Below, one piece after another: positions 1 through 9,250 of a stretch of DNA of 64,000 nucleotides. How positions within the stretch are numbered: position 1 is the stretch's first letter; each line of letters starts with the position of its first letter. The notes beneath the pieces are model-generated. The model worked only from the letters and a program-made list of their open reading frames with translations, ran no database searches and was not told the origin of the DNA. Source of the DNA: Xanthobacter agilis (GTDB taxonomy: Bacteria; Pseudomonadota; Alphaproteobacteria; Rhizobiales; Xanthobacteraceae). The stretch is from NCBI RefSeq assembly GCF_021730435.1, contig NZ_JABWGX010000025.1:1-64000 (forward strand). Reading direction: 5' to 3'. The position numbers and the translations under genes are program-made.

Positions 1-390
1 CGTTGTGACCATCGGAGGCGAGGCGGGAACCACGGTGAAGAACATCGAGGCCGTGAACATCACCAGCGGCTCGGGCCATGACAGGCTCACCGGCGGCGCG
101 GGCAACGATACGCTTAATGGTGGCCTCGGCAACGATACGCTTAGTGGCGGCAATGGCGACGACACCCTCTCCAGCGACGGTGGCAAGGACACGCTGGACG
201 GCGGCGCGGACGATGACACTGCGGCGCTGGACTTCAGTGGTGCAACCACGAGTGTGACCTTCACGCTGAATACCGAGGCCGGCTCCACCTCCGTTGTGAC
301 CATCGGAGGCGAGGCGGGAACCACGGTGAAGAACATCGAGGCCGTGAACATCACCAGCGGCTCGGGCCATGACAGGCTCACCGGCGGCGC
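1..390 (+). repeat. 97-residue in-frame duplication inside the RTX gene
   Basis: Bases 1-99 recur almost unchanged at 292-390, a period of 291 bases (97 codons). The near identity at DNA level, not only protein level, suggests a recent duplication or ongoing homogenisation. Confidence 0.85.
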
Positions 391-2659
391 CGGTGACGAC
401 CAGCTCATCGGGGGCCGAGGCAACGACCGGCTACTCGGTGGCACGGGCAATGATTGGCTCTATGGCGACTGGTCGGACGATATCGGGGCCGACGACCGTC
501 TCGATGGAGGTCGAGGCGACGACAGCCTCATCGGAGCTGGTGGCAACGACATCCTGAATGGGGACTCTGGCAACGACATCCTTCTTGGCGGCGATGGCAA
601 CGACACCCTTGATGGCAGCTCTGGCAACGACGCGCTCAACGGCGGCCTCGGCGATGATGCGCTCACTGGCGGCGACGGCAGCGACACGGCCGCCTATTCC
701 TCCATCACCACGGCGGTGAGCGTCGATCTGACGAAGGCCGGCGCCCAGGACACCGGCGGTGGCGGCACCGATACGCTGATCTCCATCGAGAATCTCACGG
801 GCGGCACCGGTAACGACACCCTGCGCGGGAACGCGGCGGCGAACGTCCTCGACGGCAGCGGCGGCAATGACAGGCTGATCGCCGGCGCCGGCAACGACAT
901 CCTGCTTGGCGGCCTCGGCAACGACACCCTCACTGGCGGCGACGGCAGCGACACAGCCGCCTATTCCTCCATCACCACGGCGGTGAGCGTCGATCTGACG
1001 AAGGCCGGCGCCCAGAACACCGGCGGTGGCGGCACCGATACGCTGATCTCCATCGAGAATCTCACGGGCGGCACCGGCAACGACACCCTGCGTGGCAACG
1101 CGGCGGCGAACGTCCTCGACGGCAGCGACGGCAATGACAGGCTGATCGGCGGCGCCGGCAACGACCTCTATCTGGTGGGCGCCACCGGAGATGTGGTCGT
1201 GGAGAATGCCGGCGAGGGCGAGGATCTCGTGATCACGACGCTGTCGCAATACCAACTGACCGCGAACGCGGAGAACCTGATCTATTCCGGTAGCGACACG
1301 TTCTCCGGTCGCGGAAACAGCCTCGCCAACATCATCCGGGGCGGCGACGGCGCAAATACGCTGACGGGTGAAGGCGGAAATGACAATCTTGTCGGCGGGA
1401 CAGGCAACGATACGCTTTACGGCGGCTCCGGCAATGACCGCCTGATCGGCGAAGCGGGTGCTGACCGCATGGAGGGCGGCCTGGGGAACGACGACTACAC
1501 CGTCGATTCGGGGCGCGACGCCGTCATCGAAAAGGTGGGCGGCGGCGATGACACCGTCCGCACCGCCTTATCGCAGTACCAGATTGCCGATAATGTCGAG
1601 AACCTGATCTATACAGGTAATAACTCATTCATCGGAACCGGAAATAATATTGATAATATCATCAGGGGCGGCGCCGATGGCGACACTCTATACGGTGGCG
1701 CCGGCAATGACTTCCTTGATGGCGGAGCCGGAGGAGACAAACTCTACGGCGGAATCGGCGGTGACGCTTATGTGGTGAACTCCCGCGCCGATCTTGTCAG
1801 CGAAAAGCAGGATCAAGGGTTCGATACCGTCCACACTACCCTAAACTCCTACTCCCTTGGCAACAACGTTGATGGCCTCACCTATACGGGCAACCACGAT
1901 TTCACCGGAACTGGCAATGCTCTCTCCAATATCCTGACCGGCGGGGTTGGTAACGATACCCTTGTCGGTGATGCCGGTGCTGATCTCCTCGATGGCGGAG
2001 CCGGGCGCGACTGGCTTTACGGTGGCCAAGGCAGCGACACCTATGTGGTGGACTCCAGCAGGGATCGCGTCAGCGAACAGGCGGGCGAGGGGACCGATAC
2101 CGTCCGCACGACGCTGAGTTCGTACGTTCTCGGCGGCGAAATCGAGAACCTGACCTATACGGGCGAGAGCAATTTCTCCGGGACCGGCAACGCCCTTGCC
2201 AACACCATCATCGGCGGCGCCGGCAACGATCGCCTTTCCGGGAATGGCGGCGACGATTGGATTCGCGGCCGGAACGGTTCGGATCGGATTGCGGGCGGCT
2301 CAGGCAACGACCGGCTCGAAGGCGGCGCCGATGTCGACACACTGATTGGTGGGAGCGGAGCCGATCAGTTCATTTATCGCGGCCTTTCCGATTCCACTTC
2401 GGAACACTTCGACACCATCGCCGATTTCTCAGCGGTGGCGGGAGACGTGATCGCCCTTTCCGTCATCGACGCCATGTCTGCCACCGCGAAGAATGACGCC
2501 TTCGTCTATATCGGCTCGAAGGCCTTCTCTGGCACGGCGGGACAGCTACGGTTCAGCGGCGGCTACCTCATGGGCGACGTGAACGGCGACAAGGTGGCTG
2601 ACCTGAGCATCAAGATCGCGGGCGCCACCTCGCTGGACCAAAGCAGCATCGTGCTCTGA
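2..2659 (+). CDS. RTX-repeat protein, type I secreted, 5'-truncated by window edge
   Basis: The reading frame is open at the window start: bases 1-99 match 292-390, where the frame has no start codon, so the true start lies upstream. At least 885 residues are visible. More than 20 glycine/aspartate nonapeptides (GGxGxDxLx) would form Ca2+-binding beta-rolls. From about residue 400 four degenerate modules of about 95 aa alternate rolls with an ENLxYTG...FSGTGNxLxN segment. The last 100 residues resemble the serralysin-type M10 C-terminal domain ([17 protein letters not shown], then [13 protein letters not shown]), the usual region carrying a type I secretion signal. No peptidase motif is visible here. 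Probably an exported adhesin, biofilm or S-layer-like protein. Transporter genes are not in the window. Confidence 0.9.
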   Translation, partial: VVTIGGEAGTTVKNIEAVNITSGSGHDRLTGGAGNDTLNGGLGNDTLSGGNGDDTLSSDGGKDTLDGGADDDTAALDFSGATTSVTFTLNTEAGSTSVVTIGGEAGTTVKNIEAVNITSGSGHDRLTGGAGDDQLIGGRGNDRLLGGTGNDWLYGDWSDDIGADDRLDGGRGDDSLIGAGGNDILNGDSGNDILLGGDGNDTLDGSSGNDALNGGLGDDALTGGDGSDTAAYSSITTAVSVDLTKAGAQDTGGGGTDTLISIENLTGGTGNDTLRGNAAANVLDGSGGNDRLIAGAGNDILLGGLGNDTLTGGDGSDTAAYSSITTAVSVDLTKAGAQNTGGGGTDTLISIENLTGGTGNDTLRGNAAANVLDGSDGNDRLIGGAGNDLYLVGATGDVVVENAGEGEDLVITTLSQYQLTANAENLIYSGSDTFSGRGNSLANIIRGGDGANTLTGEGGNDNLVGGTGNDTLYGGSGNDRLIGEAGADRMEGGLGNDDYTVDSGRDAVIEKVGGGDDTVRTALSQYQIADNVENLIYTGNNSFIGTGNNIDNIIRGGADGDTLYGGAGNDFLDGGAGGDKLYGGIGGDAYVVNSRADLVSEKQDQGFDTVHTTLNSYSLGNNVDGLTYTGNHDFTGTGNALSNILTGGVGNDTLVGDAGADLLDGGAGRDWLYGGQGSDTYVVDSSRDRVSEQAGEGTDTVRTTLSSYVLGGEIENLTYTGESNFSGTGNALANTIIGGAGNDRLSGNGGDDWIRGRNGSDRIAGGSGNDRLEGGADVDTLIGGSGADQFIYRGLSDSTSEHFDTIADFSAVAGDVIALSVIDAMSATAKNDAFVYIGSKAFSGTAGQLRFSGGYLMGDVNGDKVADLSIKIAGATSLDQSSIVL
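664..1165 (+). repeat. 89-residue in-frame tandem duplication inside the RTX gene
   Basis: About 235 bases starting near 664 recur with a 267-base period (89 codons) starting near 931, with only a few mismatches (for example CAGGAC against CAGAAC). Both copies encode the [20 protein letters not shown] segment followed by [14 protein letters not shown]. Confidence 0.85.
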
Positions 2660-2721
2660 CCCCCGTCGGCCATGCCATATGGGATGCGGCGGAAGGTTAT
2701 CGCCGCAGCCGAAACTTAGTC

Positions 2722-2743
2722 GGGTGCCCAATTGCGGGCACCC
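2722..2743 (+). terminator. Hairpin after the RTX gene
   Basis: A perfect 8-bp stem GGGTGCCC/GGGCACCC with a 6-base loop, followed by an AT-rich stretch starting TTCATT. It lies 63 bases after the RTX stop and could also serve the convergent brnA-like gene. Confidence 0.6.
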
Positions 2744-2847
2744 TTCATTCAATTTCAATTGTAGATATTCTGAATACTTAACAAATCAGGCGATAATTTA
2801 ATCGCACATCCGGCCAGCCACCGTTTTCGGCATCGCGCTGGCGGTGG

Positions 2848-3087
2848 CTATTTCGAGGCGATTACCTGCCGCAGCGCCTCATTGATCCGCTCTTGCCACC
2901 CGGGTCCGTCTTCCTGGAAATACTCAAGCACGGCCCGATCCAAGCGGAGCGAGACGGTTTCCTTTGCATTTGGAAGGCTGGGGGCCTGCGGTGGAGTCTC
3001 GGCTGGCTTGGTCGTTGCGGCCTTGAAAGCCACTTCAGCGGCCTCGCGCGCGGAAAATCCTGTGCTGCGGAATGGTGGTCGGGCCAT
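2848..3087 (-). CDS. BrnA-family antitoxin, no adjacent toxin
   Basis: 79 aa. The C-terminal half carries the BrnA antitoxin signature (VSLRLDRAVLEYFQ, GPGWQERINEALRQVI). The first 40 residues are a low-complexity Ala/Pro linker. In known brnTA operons the toxin gene brnT lies immediately upstream and the antitoxin binds the shared promoter. Here no BrnT-sized reading frame exists in the 300 bases upstream, so this is an orphan antitoxin or stand-alone repressor. The ATG at 3087 is preceded by AGGAAGGA about 10 bases away. Confidence 0.75.
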   Translation of the reverse strand: MARPPFRSTGFSAREAAEVAFKAATTKPAETPPQAPSLPNAKETVSLRLDRAVLEYFQEDGPGWQERINEALRQVIASK

Positions 3088-3241
3088 CAGAGGTGTCCTT
3101 CCTGGGGCGGTTCAGTGCGATGGGGTCGGGGTCGGTCTGGCTGGGACGTCGGGTGGCTGGTGCGCATGGGCTGGACCGCGAAAATCCGCCTCGAGGACGG
3201 TCTTCGCGAGACCTATGAATGGTTTCTGAAGCACCAGGGCG

Positions 3242-3258
3242 GGTTTCGTATATAAACC
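3242..3258 (-). promoter_or_regulatory. Candidate promoter/operator of the brnA-like gene
   Basis: GGTTT-N7-AAACC inverted repeat enclosing TATATA, which read on the minus strand could be a -10 element about 155 bases before the brnA-like start. BrnA proteins autoregulate by binding their promoter. No good -35 is visible, so this is only a candidate. Confidence 0.35.
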
Positions 3259-3360
3259 GCCGAGGGTTTTTCGGGAGCCTGATTTTCAGCCCGTTGGACA
3301 GCGACGGGGCTGGGTCCTGAGCGTCGCCGGCGGGGCGTCGCTCGCCGTCTTGTCGCGGGC

Positions 3361-3388
3361 GCTCGCGGCCGGCATGTCGGCCGCGAGC
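3361..3388 (-). terminator. Perfect 11-bp hairpin after selO
   Basis: GCTCGCGGCCG pairs with CGGCCGCGAGC around a 6-base loop, 8 bases beyond the selO stop. No T tract follows on the minus strand. Confidence 0.45.
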
Positions 3389-3396
3389 CGTTGCCG

Positions 3397-4890
3397 TCAG
3401 GTGCCGCAGAAGGTCTGGTAGTCCTTCATCTCGGGTGGCAGCCCGGCATAGGCGGCAAAGCGCGGCTGTTCATCAAAGGGGTGCTGGATGACGCCCAGCA
3501 GTTCCTCGAAGGGGGCGTAGTCGCCCTGTTCCGTGGCGGCGTCCAGCGCCCATTCCACCTGGTGGTTGCGGGGAATGAACTTCGGGTTCACCCGCTCCAT
3601 CCCGGCACGGATCGCCGCGCCCGCGTGGCCGGTTTCGGCAAGGCGCGCCCGCCAGCGCGTGGCGAAGGCGTCGAACGCATCGCGGTCGAGGAACAGGTCG
3701 CGCACGCCGGTGAGGCCGTCCGGGCTCTCGGCGGCCGCGGCGAGGCCACGGAAGGTGAGGGTGAAATCCGCCTTCTGGGCTTGCATCACCTGGAGCAGTT
3801 CGAGGGCCAGCGCCACATCCGTCGCCGCGCCGCCGGGCAACCCGATCTTGGCGGTCAGGCCGGCGTGATAGGCCGCCTCGAACCGCTTGGGGAAGGTGCC
3901 CAGCAGGGCGTTGGCCTCCTCGACCGCGGGTTCACGCTCCGCGTGGAGCAGCGGAATGAGGCATTCGGCAAGGCGGGCGAGGTTCCAATGGGCGATCTGC
4001 GGCTGGTTCTTGTAGGCGTAGCGGCCCATGTAATCGATGGACGAGAACACCGTGGACGGATGGTAGGCGTCCATGAAGGCGCAGGGGCCGTAATCGATGG
4101 TCTCCCCCGCCACTGACATGTTGTCCGTGTTCATCACGCCATGGATGAAGCCGATGAGCTGCCAGCGGGCCACCAGCGCCGCCTGCCGCTCCATCACCGC
4201 TTCGAGCAGCGCGGCATAGGGGTGCGCGGCGCCGATCAGCTCGGGATAGTGCCGGGCGATGGTGTAGTCGGCGAGCGCACGCAGGCCCTCGGTGTCCTTG
4301 CGGGCCGCGAAGAACTGGAAGGTGCCGATGCGGATGTGGCTCGACGCGACCCGCGCCAGCACGCCGCCGGGCAAGGCCCGCTCGCGCCAGACCGGATCCC
4401 CGGTGGTGACGGCCGCCAGGGTCCGCGTGGTCGGCACGCCCAGGGCGGCCATGGCCTCGCTCACCAGATATTCGCGCAGCACCGGGCCGATGGCGGCTCG
4501 GCCGTCGCCACGGCGGGAGAAGAGGGTGGGGCCGGAGCCCTTGAGCTGGATATCGCGGCGGCGCCCCGCGCGGTCGATGACCTCGCCCAGCAGGATGGCG
4601 CGGCCATCACCGAGCTGTGGCGTGAACTGGCCGAACTGGTGTCCGGCATAGGCCAGCGCGATGGGTTCGGCGCCCTCGGGCACGCGCACCCCGGCGAACA
4701 TCGCCGCCGCCTCGTCCGTGGCAAGGGCCACTGGGTCGAGGCCCAGCTCCTCGGCAAGGGCCGTGTTGAGCTTGACGAGGCGCGGCGCGGAAACCGGTGT
4801 GGGCTGGGCCGGCGCAAAGAAGGTCTCGGGCAGGCGCGCATAGGAATTGTCGAACGGAATATGAAGCGTGGTGGCTGTGATCGTGGACAT
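3397..4890 (-). CDS. selO: Protein adenylyltransferase SelO (YdiU)
   Basis: 497 aa, full length for the SelO/UPF0061 pseudokinase family, which transfers AMP from ATP to Ser/Thr/Tyr of target proteins, often linked to oxidative stress. Visible: GHQFGQFTPQLGDGRA (residues 83-98), the lysine of LKGSG (K117), REYLVSEAMAALG and the metal-binding stretch HGVMNTDNM...DYGPCAFMD. Unlike many homologues it ends in CGT rather than a selenocysteine-type C-terminus. The ATG at 4890 has GGGGGAGA upstream. It stands alone, with no obvious operon partner. Confidence 0.95.
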   Translation of the reverse strand: MSTITATTLHIPFDNSYARLPETFFAPAQPTPVSAPRLVKLNTALAEELGLDPVALATDEAAAMFAGVRVPEGAEPIALAYAGHQFGQFTPQLGDGRAILLGEVIDRAGRRRDIQLKGSGPTLFSRRGDGRAAIGPVLREYLVSEAMAALGVPTTRTLAAVTTGDPVWRERALPGGVLARVASSHIRIGTFQFFAARKDTEGLRALADYTIARHYPELIGAAHPYAALLEAVMERQAALVARWQLIGFIHGVMNTDNMSVAGETIDYGPCAFMDAYHPSTVFSSIDYMGRYAYKNQPQIAHWNLARLAECLIPLLHAEREPAVEEANALLGTFPKRFEAAYHAGLTAKIGLPGGAATDVALALELLQVMQAQKADFTLTFRGLAAAAESPDGLTGVRDLFLDRDAFDAFATRWRARLAETGHAGAAIRAGMERVNPKFIPRNHQVEWALDAATEQGDYAPFEELLGVIQHPFDEQPRFAAYAGLPPEMKDYQTFCGT

Positions 4891-4980
4891 GGCAAAGCAA
4901 TCTCCCCCGGGAAAATGGGCAGGCCCGGGACCGATAGGGCAGGGTGATCGCTTCCGCCGGATGTGTCCAGCCGCTCGCGC

Positions 4981-6123
4981 TCAGGGGGAGAGGCGGCGGA
5001 AGCCGACCGCGCCCTTGTCGGCATCGTAGAGATAATCATAGGCGTTCAGAACGCGCACGGAGGTGTTGAGAAACGCGGGCTGGCCCGGCCGCGCCACCAC
5101 GATCACCTCGGTGGGCGCCACGGGATCGGCGCGGTCCCCGACCACATAGCCATAGCGCGGCGCGGTGACGCCGGGGCCGGGCGTGACGTCGAGGCGCACC
5201 CCATCGGCGAGCACGGGGCGCCCGTCGGGTGTGAGCAGGCCGGAAAACTGCGTCTCGGGCACGGTGAGAAAGCTGCGAAAGACCCCCGTGTCCACCAGCA
5301 GTGTGCCGCAGGCGGGGGGTGTGCGACCGGCGAGGGCGAAGCAGGCCGGTGTCGCCTGCCAGTCGCCGGGGGTGGGGGAGGGCGCCAGAGGCACGCGGGC
5401 GAAATCCGCGCCGTCACCGGCTCCAAGGCCCACCTGCACCCCGGTGCGGGTGACGATGTAGCCCCGCCCGAGGGTGCCCGGCGGTTCGCCCGACAGGGCC
5501 ATGCCAGGCAGGTTGAGGAACGGGTTTTTCCGGGGCGTTCCCCCGCTCTGGTGGTCGTTCTCGCGGGCAAAGCCGACCCCCAGCATGGCGACCCGATGGG
5601 GCGCCGGATTGGGTTGGCAGCGGCGGGCGGTCTTCAGGCAGTCGATGCGCGTCACCGCGAGCACCGGTAGCGGACGGGTTGTGACCGAGGCGCCATCGGC
5701 CCCGGTAAGGGTCACCGCCGCGCGCACATAACGGCCGATCATGACCCGGCCGGAGCTGGAATAGGTGAGGGTGCCCGGTCCGAGATCCGGCAGCGATTCA
5801 AGATCGGGAATGGCGCTGGCCGAGATGACGATGCCGGTGGACCCGGTGTCCATCACCGCCCGGCGCCAGCGACCGCCGATGGCGATGCCGAGCTTCGGCG
5901 TGCGCAGCAGCGGGCGGCCCTCGGGTGGAGCATTCAGGTACCGGAGCATCACCGGCCGGGGCGTTGCTTCCATGGGGGTGGACGATGCGCCCGTGGACGA
6001 TGCGCCCGTGGACGAGGCGGCATGGGCCATCGGCAGGGTTCCCGGCAGGGCGCCGCAAAGCGCAAGCATCACGATCGCGCGGCGAAGGGCGCGGGCGGCG
6101 GGCGCGCGGCGGATGATCGACAT
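4981..6123 (-). CDS. Secreted bilobal aspartic-protease-like protein (copy 1)
   Basis: 380 aa from the ATG at 6123, chosen because GAGGAG sits 5 bases upstream; a longer frame to 6312 lacks this. The N-terminus is a signal peptide (RRAIVMLALCGALP...AHA) followed by an ASSTG tandem linker. Two retropepsin/pepsin-type motifs, MDTGSTGIVIS and LLVDTGVFRSF, suggest a two-lobed aspartic fold. The C-terminus is LNAYDYLYDADKGAVGFR. It is clearly paralogous to the gene at 7064-8128 (shared GADGASxTTRP, AMLGVGFAR, GYIxxRTGVQLGL). Substrate unknown; a periplasmic or secreted peptidase is inferred, not shown. Confidence 0.75.
   Translation of the reverse strand: MSIIRRAPAARALRRAIVMLALCGALPGTLPMAHAASSTGASSTGASSTPMEATPRPVMLRYLNAPPEGRPLLRTPKLGIAIGGRWRRAVMDTGSTGIVISASAIPDLESLPDLGPGTLTYSSSGRVMIGRYVRAAVTLTGADGASVTTRPLPVLAVTRIDCLKTARRCQPNPAPHRVAMLGVGFARENDHQSGGTPRKNPFLNLPGMALSGEPPGTLGRGYIVTRTGVQVGLGAGDGADFARVPLAPSPTPGDWQATPACFALAGRTPPACGTLLVDTGVFRSFLTVPETQFSGLLTPDGRPVLADGVRLDVTPGPGVTAPRYGYVVGDRADPVAPTEVIVVARPGQPAFLNTSVRVLNAYDYLYDADKGAVGFRRLSP
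5978..6019 (-). repeat. 15-base tandem repeat, nearly three copies
   Basis: GTGGACGATGCGCCC repeats at 5978, 5993 and 6008 (last copy shortened). It encodes the SSTGA repeats just after the signal peptide of the aspartic-protease-like protein, a likely slippage site that keeps frame. Confidence 0.8.
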
Positions 6124-6323
6124 GATTCTCCTCGGCGGCACGCGGCCGCATCCATCATGCCCCATCAAACCATGGCGGGAGCGTCTTGCGCCGTGGCTTG
6201 ATACCGCAGGAGCCGGCGGCGCCGCGCACGGGCAGGCGTTGCGCAGGCATGGTGATGCTGCTTGTCTGGAGCCGCGGCCGGCCGGTTTGGCGCCCGCCGC
6301 GACCGGATGCAAACGAGGTTTCG

Positions 6324-7019
6324 ATGCGCAGCGAGATCACCGGCACCACCCTTCCCATCGTCACCTTCACTCTGGAGCCGGGCGAAGGCGTGCTCGCCGA
6401 GCCCGACCGCCTGTCCTGGATGACGCCCAACGTGGCCATGCGCACCACGGCGGCGACCGGCGGGGCGGGCGGCCTGTTATCGGCCATCGGCCGTGCCATC
6501 TCCGGCGGCGGCCTGTTCATGACCGAGTTTACGGCAGAGGGGAGCGAGGCGCTGGTGGCGTTTGCCGCCACCGTGCCCGGCAACATCATCGAGGCCAAGG
6601 TGGCGCCGGGGCGCGGCTTCCTCATCCACCGCCACGGCTTCCTTGCCGGCTCCATGGGCCTGTCGCTCAGCATCGGCGTGCAGCAGTCGCTCGGCGCCGG
6701 GGTGTTCGGTGGCAACGGCTTCGTGCTTCAGCATCTGACCGGGTCCGGCAGCGCCTTCGTGGAGCTGGGCGGCGAGATCGTGAGCTACACCCTTCAGCCG
6801 GGTCAGGAACTGCTGGTGCATCCCGGCCATGTGGGCATGTTCGAGGAGAGCGTGTCGTTCGAGATCACCACCATTTCCGGGGTGAAGAACGTGTTGTTCG
6901 GCGGCGACGGCTTGTTCCTGGCGCGGCTGAGGGGCCCCGGCCATGTCTGGCTTCAGACGCTCACGCCCGCCAAGCTCGCCCATGCGCTGGCGCCCTACAT
7001 GCCGCAGGAGCGGCGTTGA
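6324..7019 (+). CDS. AIM24 family protein
   Basis: 231 aa. Recognised as AIM24/TIGR00266 type: a beta-sandwich protein with SWMTPNVAMRT, the GLFMTEFTAEG strand, FLIHRHGFLAGS and the C-terminal FGGDGLFLARLRGPGHVWLQTL. The bacterial role is unknown; the yeast homologue is mitochondrial. The start at 6324 is preceded by GAGG at 5 bases. It lies between two minus-strand aspartic-protease-like genes and is divergent from the first (200 bases) and convergent with the second (44 bases). Confidence 0.85.
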   Translation: MRSEITGTTLPIVTFTLEPGEGVLAEPDRLSWMTPNVAMRTTAATGGAGGLLSAIGRAISGGGLFMTEFTAEGSEALVAFAATVPGNIIEAKVAPGRGFLIHRHGFLAGSMGLSLSIGVQQSLGAGVFGGNGFVLQHLTGSGSAFVELGGEIVSYTLQPGQELLVHPGHVGMFEESVSFEITTISGVKNVLFGGDGLFLARLRGPGHVWLQTLTPAKLAHALAPYMPQERR

Positions 7020-7038
7020 GGCTCGCCCGCGGCATGGT

Positions 7039-7060
7039 CCGGCCGGGGCCTCCCGGCCGG
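7039..7060. terminator. Bidirectional hairpin between AIM24 and aspartic protease 2
   Basis: Perfect 9-bp stem CCGGCCGGG/CCCGGCCGG with a 4-base loop between two convergent genes, followed on the plus strand by TTGTTAT. Confidence 0.6.
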
Positions 7061-7063
7061 TTG

Positions 7064-8128
7064 TTATCTGGCTCCGCCGGCCAGCGGGCGCACGCCCACA
7101 TAGCCGCCATCGGCGTCGTAGAGATAATCGAAGCCATTGAGGAAATGGTAGGATGTGTTGACGAACGGCGCCGGGTGGGGCGGGCCGGCGAGGACCGCCT
7201 TGTTCGGAACCATGGGATCGGCGCTGTCGCCGACGCGGACGGAATAGGCCGCGACCGGAAGTCCGGGCACGCTGATGTGAATGCGCGTGCCGTCGGGCAG
7301 GGTGACACGCCCGCTTTCCGCGCGCCCCCTGTGAGCGTATGGCACACGCAGGAACATCACGCCCGCGCCCGTATCCATGAGCATGGTGCCGCGGGCCGGA
7401 GCCCTATCGTCGAGGGCGATGCAGGCCGGGGCGGGGGCCCATTGCGAACCCGCCTCGCCTTTGCCGAGCTTCACAAAGGAGAAGCCGGCGGTGTTCGCCG
7501 CATTGAGGCCGAGCTGCACGCCCGTCCGCGAGATGATGTAGCCGCGCCGCATGGCGCCGGGATGTTCCGCGGTTCCCATATCCTCCGCGGACATGAAGGG
7601 ATTGACGTGGGGATCGGGAAACCGGGTTCTGCGCGCGAACCCGACGCCGAGCATGGCGATGTCGTCAGGTTTGCGGCGCGGACGGCAGGACTTGGATCCC
7701 GGCAGGCAGCGCAGCGCCTCCACCGCCAGAACGAGGATCGGGCGTGTGGTGATGCTTGCCCCGTCGGCGCCCGAGACCGTCACCGGCGCCAGCACCCAGC
7801 GTCCGCGCAGCACGCGCCGGGAGCCGGTGTAGACGAGTTCGCCCCGCCCCAGATGGGGCAGGCTCCTCAGGTGTGGGATGCGCGCGGCGGAGAAGGCGAC
7901 GCCGGTGGAGCCGGTGTCGACCAGCGCTTTAAGCTTCGCGCCGCCGATTGAAAGGTCGAGCTGCGGCCGGTCGGTCATCGGCGCGCCCGGCGCGGCCGCA
8001 TTGAGGTAGGGCAGGGAAATGGATTTGCTTTGCCCGCCAAAGTTCTGGGGCTCGGTCGCCGCCGCCTCTCGCCCGAGGCAGCCGATGGCCAGGATCAGGA
8101 CACAAAGAGCACGGGGACTGAGGCGCAT
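7064..8128 (-). CDS. Secreted bilobal aspartic-protease-like protein (copy 2)
   Basis: 354 aa with a signal peptide (LCVLILAIGCLGREAAA). The first lobe has LVDTGSTGVAFSAARIP, the second MLMDTGAGVMFLRVP, so both catalytic-type Asp-Thr-Gly motifs are intact. A conserved tail, LNGFDYLYDADGGYVGVRPL, matches copy 1 at the same place. ATG at 8128 follows GGAAGGAG. Same strand as copy 1 but separated from it by the opposite-strand AIM24 gene. Likely an envelope or secreted peptidase; activity and substrate are not inferable from sequence. Confidence 0.75.
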   Translation of the reverse strand: MRLSPRALCVLILAIGCLGREAAATEPQNFGGQSKSISLPYLNAAAPGAPMTDRPQLDLSIGGAKLKALVDTGSTGVAFSAARIPHLRSLPHLGRGELVYTGSRRVLRGRWVLAPVTVSGADGASITTRPILVLAVEALRCLPGSKSCRPRRKPDDIAMLGVGFARRTRFPDPHVNPFMSAEDMGTAEHPGAMRRGYIISRTGVQLGLNAANTAGFSFVKLGKGEAGSQWAPAPACIALDDRAPARGTMLMDTGAGVMFLRVPYAHRGRAESGRVTLPDGTRIHISVPGLPVAAYSVRVGDSADPMVPNKAVLAGPPHPAPFVNTSYHFLNGFDYLYDADGGYVGVRPLAGGAR

Positions 8129-8233
8129 CTCCTTCCCTCTTCATGATGAGCCCGATGGAACCCGCAAAACTGTCTTTGCTGACGTCAGGACGCCAGGTTT
8201 CCTTTTGTTATGGGAATGTGTGCGTTTTTTAAT

Positions 8234-9163
8234 TTATCCGTGGATGAGAGCAGTGACGTGTGCTGCGGCGGCGGAAGCGAGGGCTTCGAGGTCGTATCCG
8301 CCTTCGAGGATGGAGACGATGCGTCCTGCGCAGGATCGGTCTGCGATGTCGATGAGGCGCCGTGTGATCCATGCGAAGTCGGGGTCGAGGAGGCGGAGGG
8401 CGGCCATGGGGTCGCGCAGATGGGCGTCGAAGCCTGCGGAGACGAGGATGAGGTCGGGGTGGAAGGCTTCGACGCGGGGCAGGACGCGGGTTTCCATGGC
8501 CTCCTTGAAGTGGGTTCCGTCGTCTCCGGCGCGCAGGGGGGCGTTGACGATGGTGTTTGCGCTTCCGGTCTCGGAGAGTTCCCCGGTGCCGGGAAAGAGG
8601 GGCATCTCGTGGGTTGAGGCGTACATGACGGACGGGTCGTCCCAGAAGATCTGCTGGGTGCCGTTGCCGTGGTGGACGTCGAAATCGACGATGGCGACGC
8701 GTTCGAGGCCGTATCTGGCCTGGGCGTGGCGGGCGGCGACGGCGACCTGGTTGAGGAGGCAGAAGCCCATGGGCTTGCGGGTTTCGCAATGGTGTCCGGG
8801 CGGCCGCATGGCGACGAAGGCGTTGGCGACCTTTCGGTCCATGACCTCGTCGACGGCGAAGCATGCGCCGCCGACGGCGCGCAGGGCGGCTTCCCAGCTT
8901 CCCGGGGACATGACGGTGTCGGAATCGATGCGGACCAGCCCATCGGCGGGGGAGGCGCCGCCCATGGCGTCGAAGAAATCGGCGGGGTGGACGCGGATGA
9001 TGTCGTCGCGGGCGCCGCGCGGGGCGCTGTCGCGCACCAGGAGGGAGAACTTTTCCTGCTCGAAGATCCGATCCAGCACGCGCAGCCGGTCGGCGCGTTC
9101 GGGATGACCGGGCGGGGTCAGGTGATTGAGCCCGGCCGGATGGGTGACGAGCAGAGTGGACAT
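8234..9163 (-). CDS. Histone deacetylase family protein
   Basis: 309 aa, class II HDAC / acetylpolyamine amidohydrolase fold. Visible: NHLTPPGHPERADRL at the N-terminus, RPPGHHCE, the zinc-site motif DFDVHHGNGTQ, ILVSAGFDAH and the final ILEGGYDLEALA. It would remove acyl groups from lysines or polyamines in the cytoplasm. The start at 9163 is preceded by GGGAGG at about 11 bases; a frame 16 codons longer lacks family similarity. It lies 87 bases after a GNAT acetyltransferase on the same strand, so acetylation and deacetylation genes may be co-transcribed. Confidence 0.88.
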   Translation of the reverse strand: MSTLLVTHPAGLNHLTPPGHPERADRLRVLDRIFEQEKFSLLVRDSAPRGARDDIIRVHPADFFDAMGGASPADGLVRIDSDTVMSPGSWEAALRAVGGACFAVDEVMDRKVANAFVAMRPPGHHCETRKPMGFCLLNQVAVAARHAQARYGLERVAIVDFDVHHGNGTQQIFWDDPSVMYASTHEMPLFPGTGELSETGSANTIVNAPLRAGDDGTHFKEAMETRVLPRVEAFHPDLILVSAGFDAHLRDPMAALRLLDPDFAWITRRLIDIADRSCAGRIVSILEGGYDLEALASAAAAHVTALIHG

Positions 9164-9250
9164 GAAGCCGGCGACCTCCCTATGGGCATTCTTTTTGTGC
9201 ACCCATAGCATATTTCCCGGTCTGCCCCCCAGCCTTGCGACGGCTCAAAG

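Larger units (their letters stand above)
3088..3396. other. Gene-free stretch between brnA-like gene and selO
   Basis: No credible coding sequence on either strand. It contains an AT-rich inverted repeat at 3242-3258, possibly the brnA promoter/operator, and a perfect hairpin at 3361-3388 next to the selO stop. Confidence 0.7.

Noticed and set aside
1-1165. CRISPR-like or satellite repeats
   Set aside because: Repeats are in-frame parts of an RTX protein, with periods that are multiples of three and no spacer structure.
5765-7951. 728-codon plus-strand open frame over the aspartic-protease region
   Set aside because: Crosses three recognised genes on both strands; composition is typical of shadow frames.
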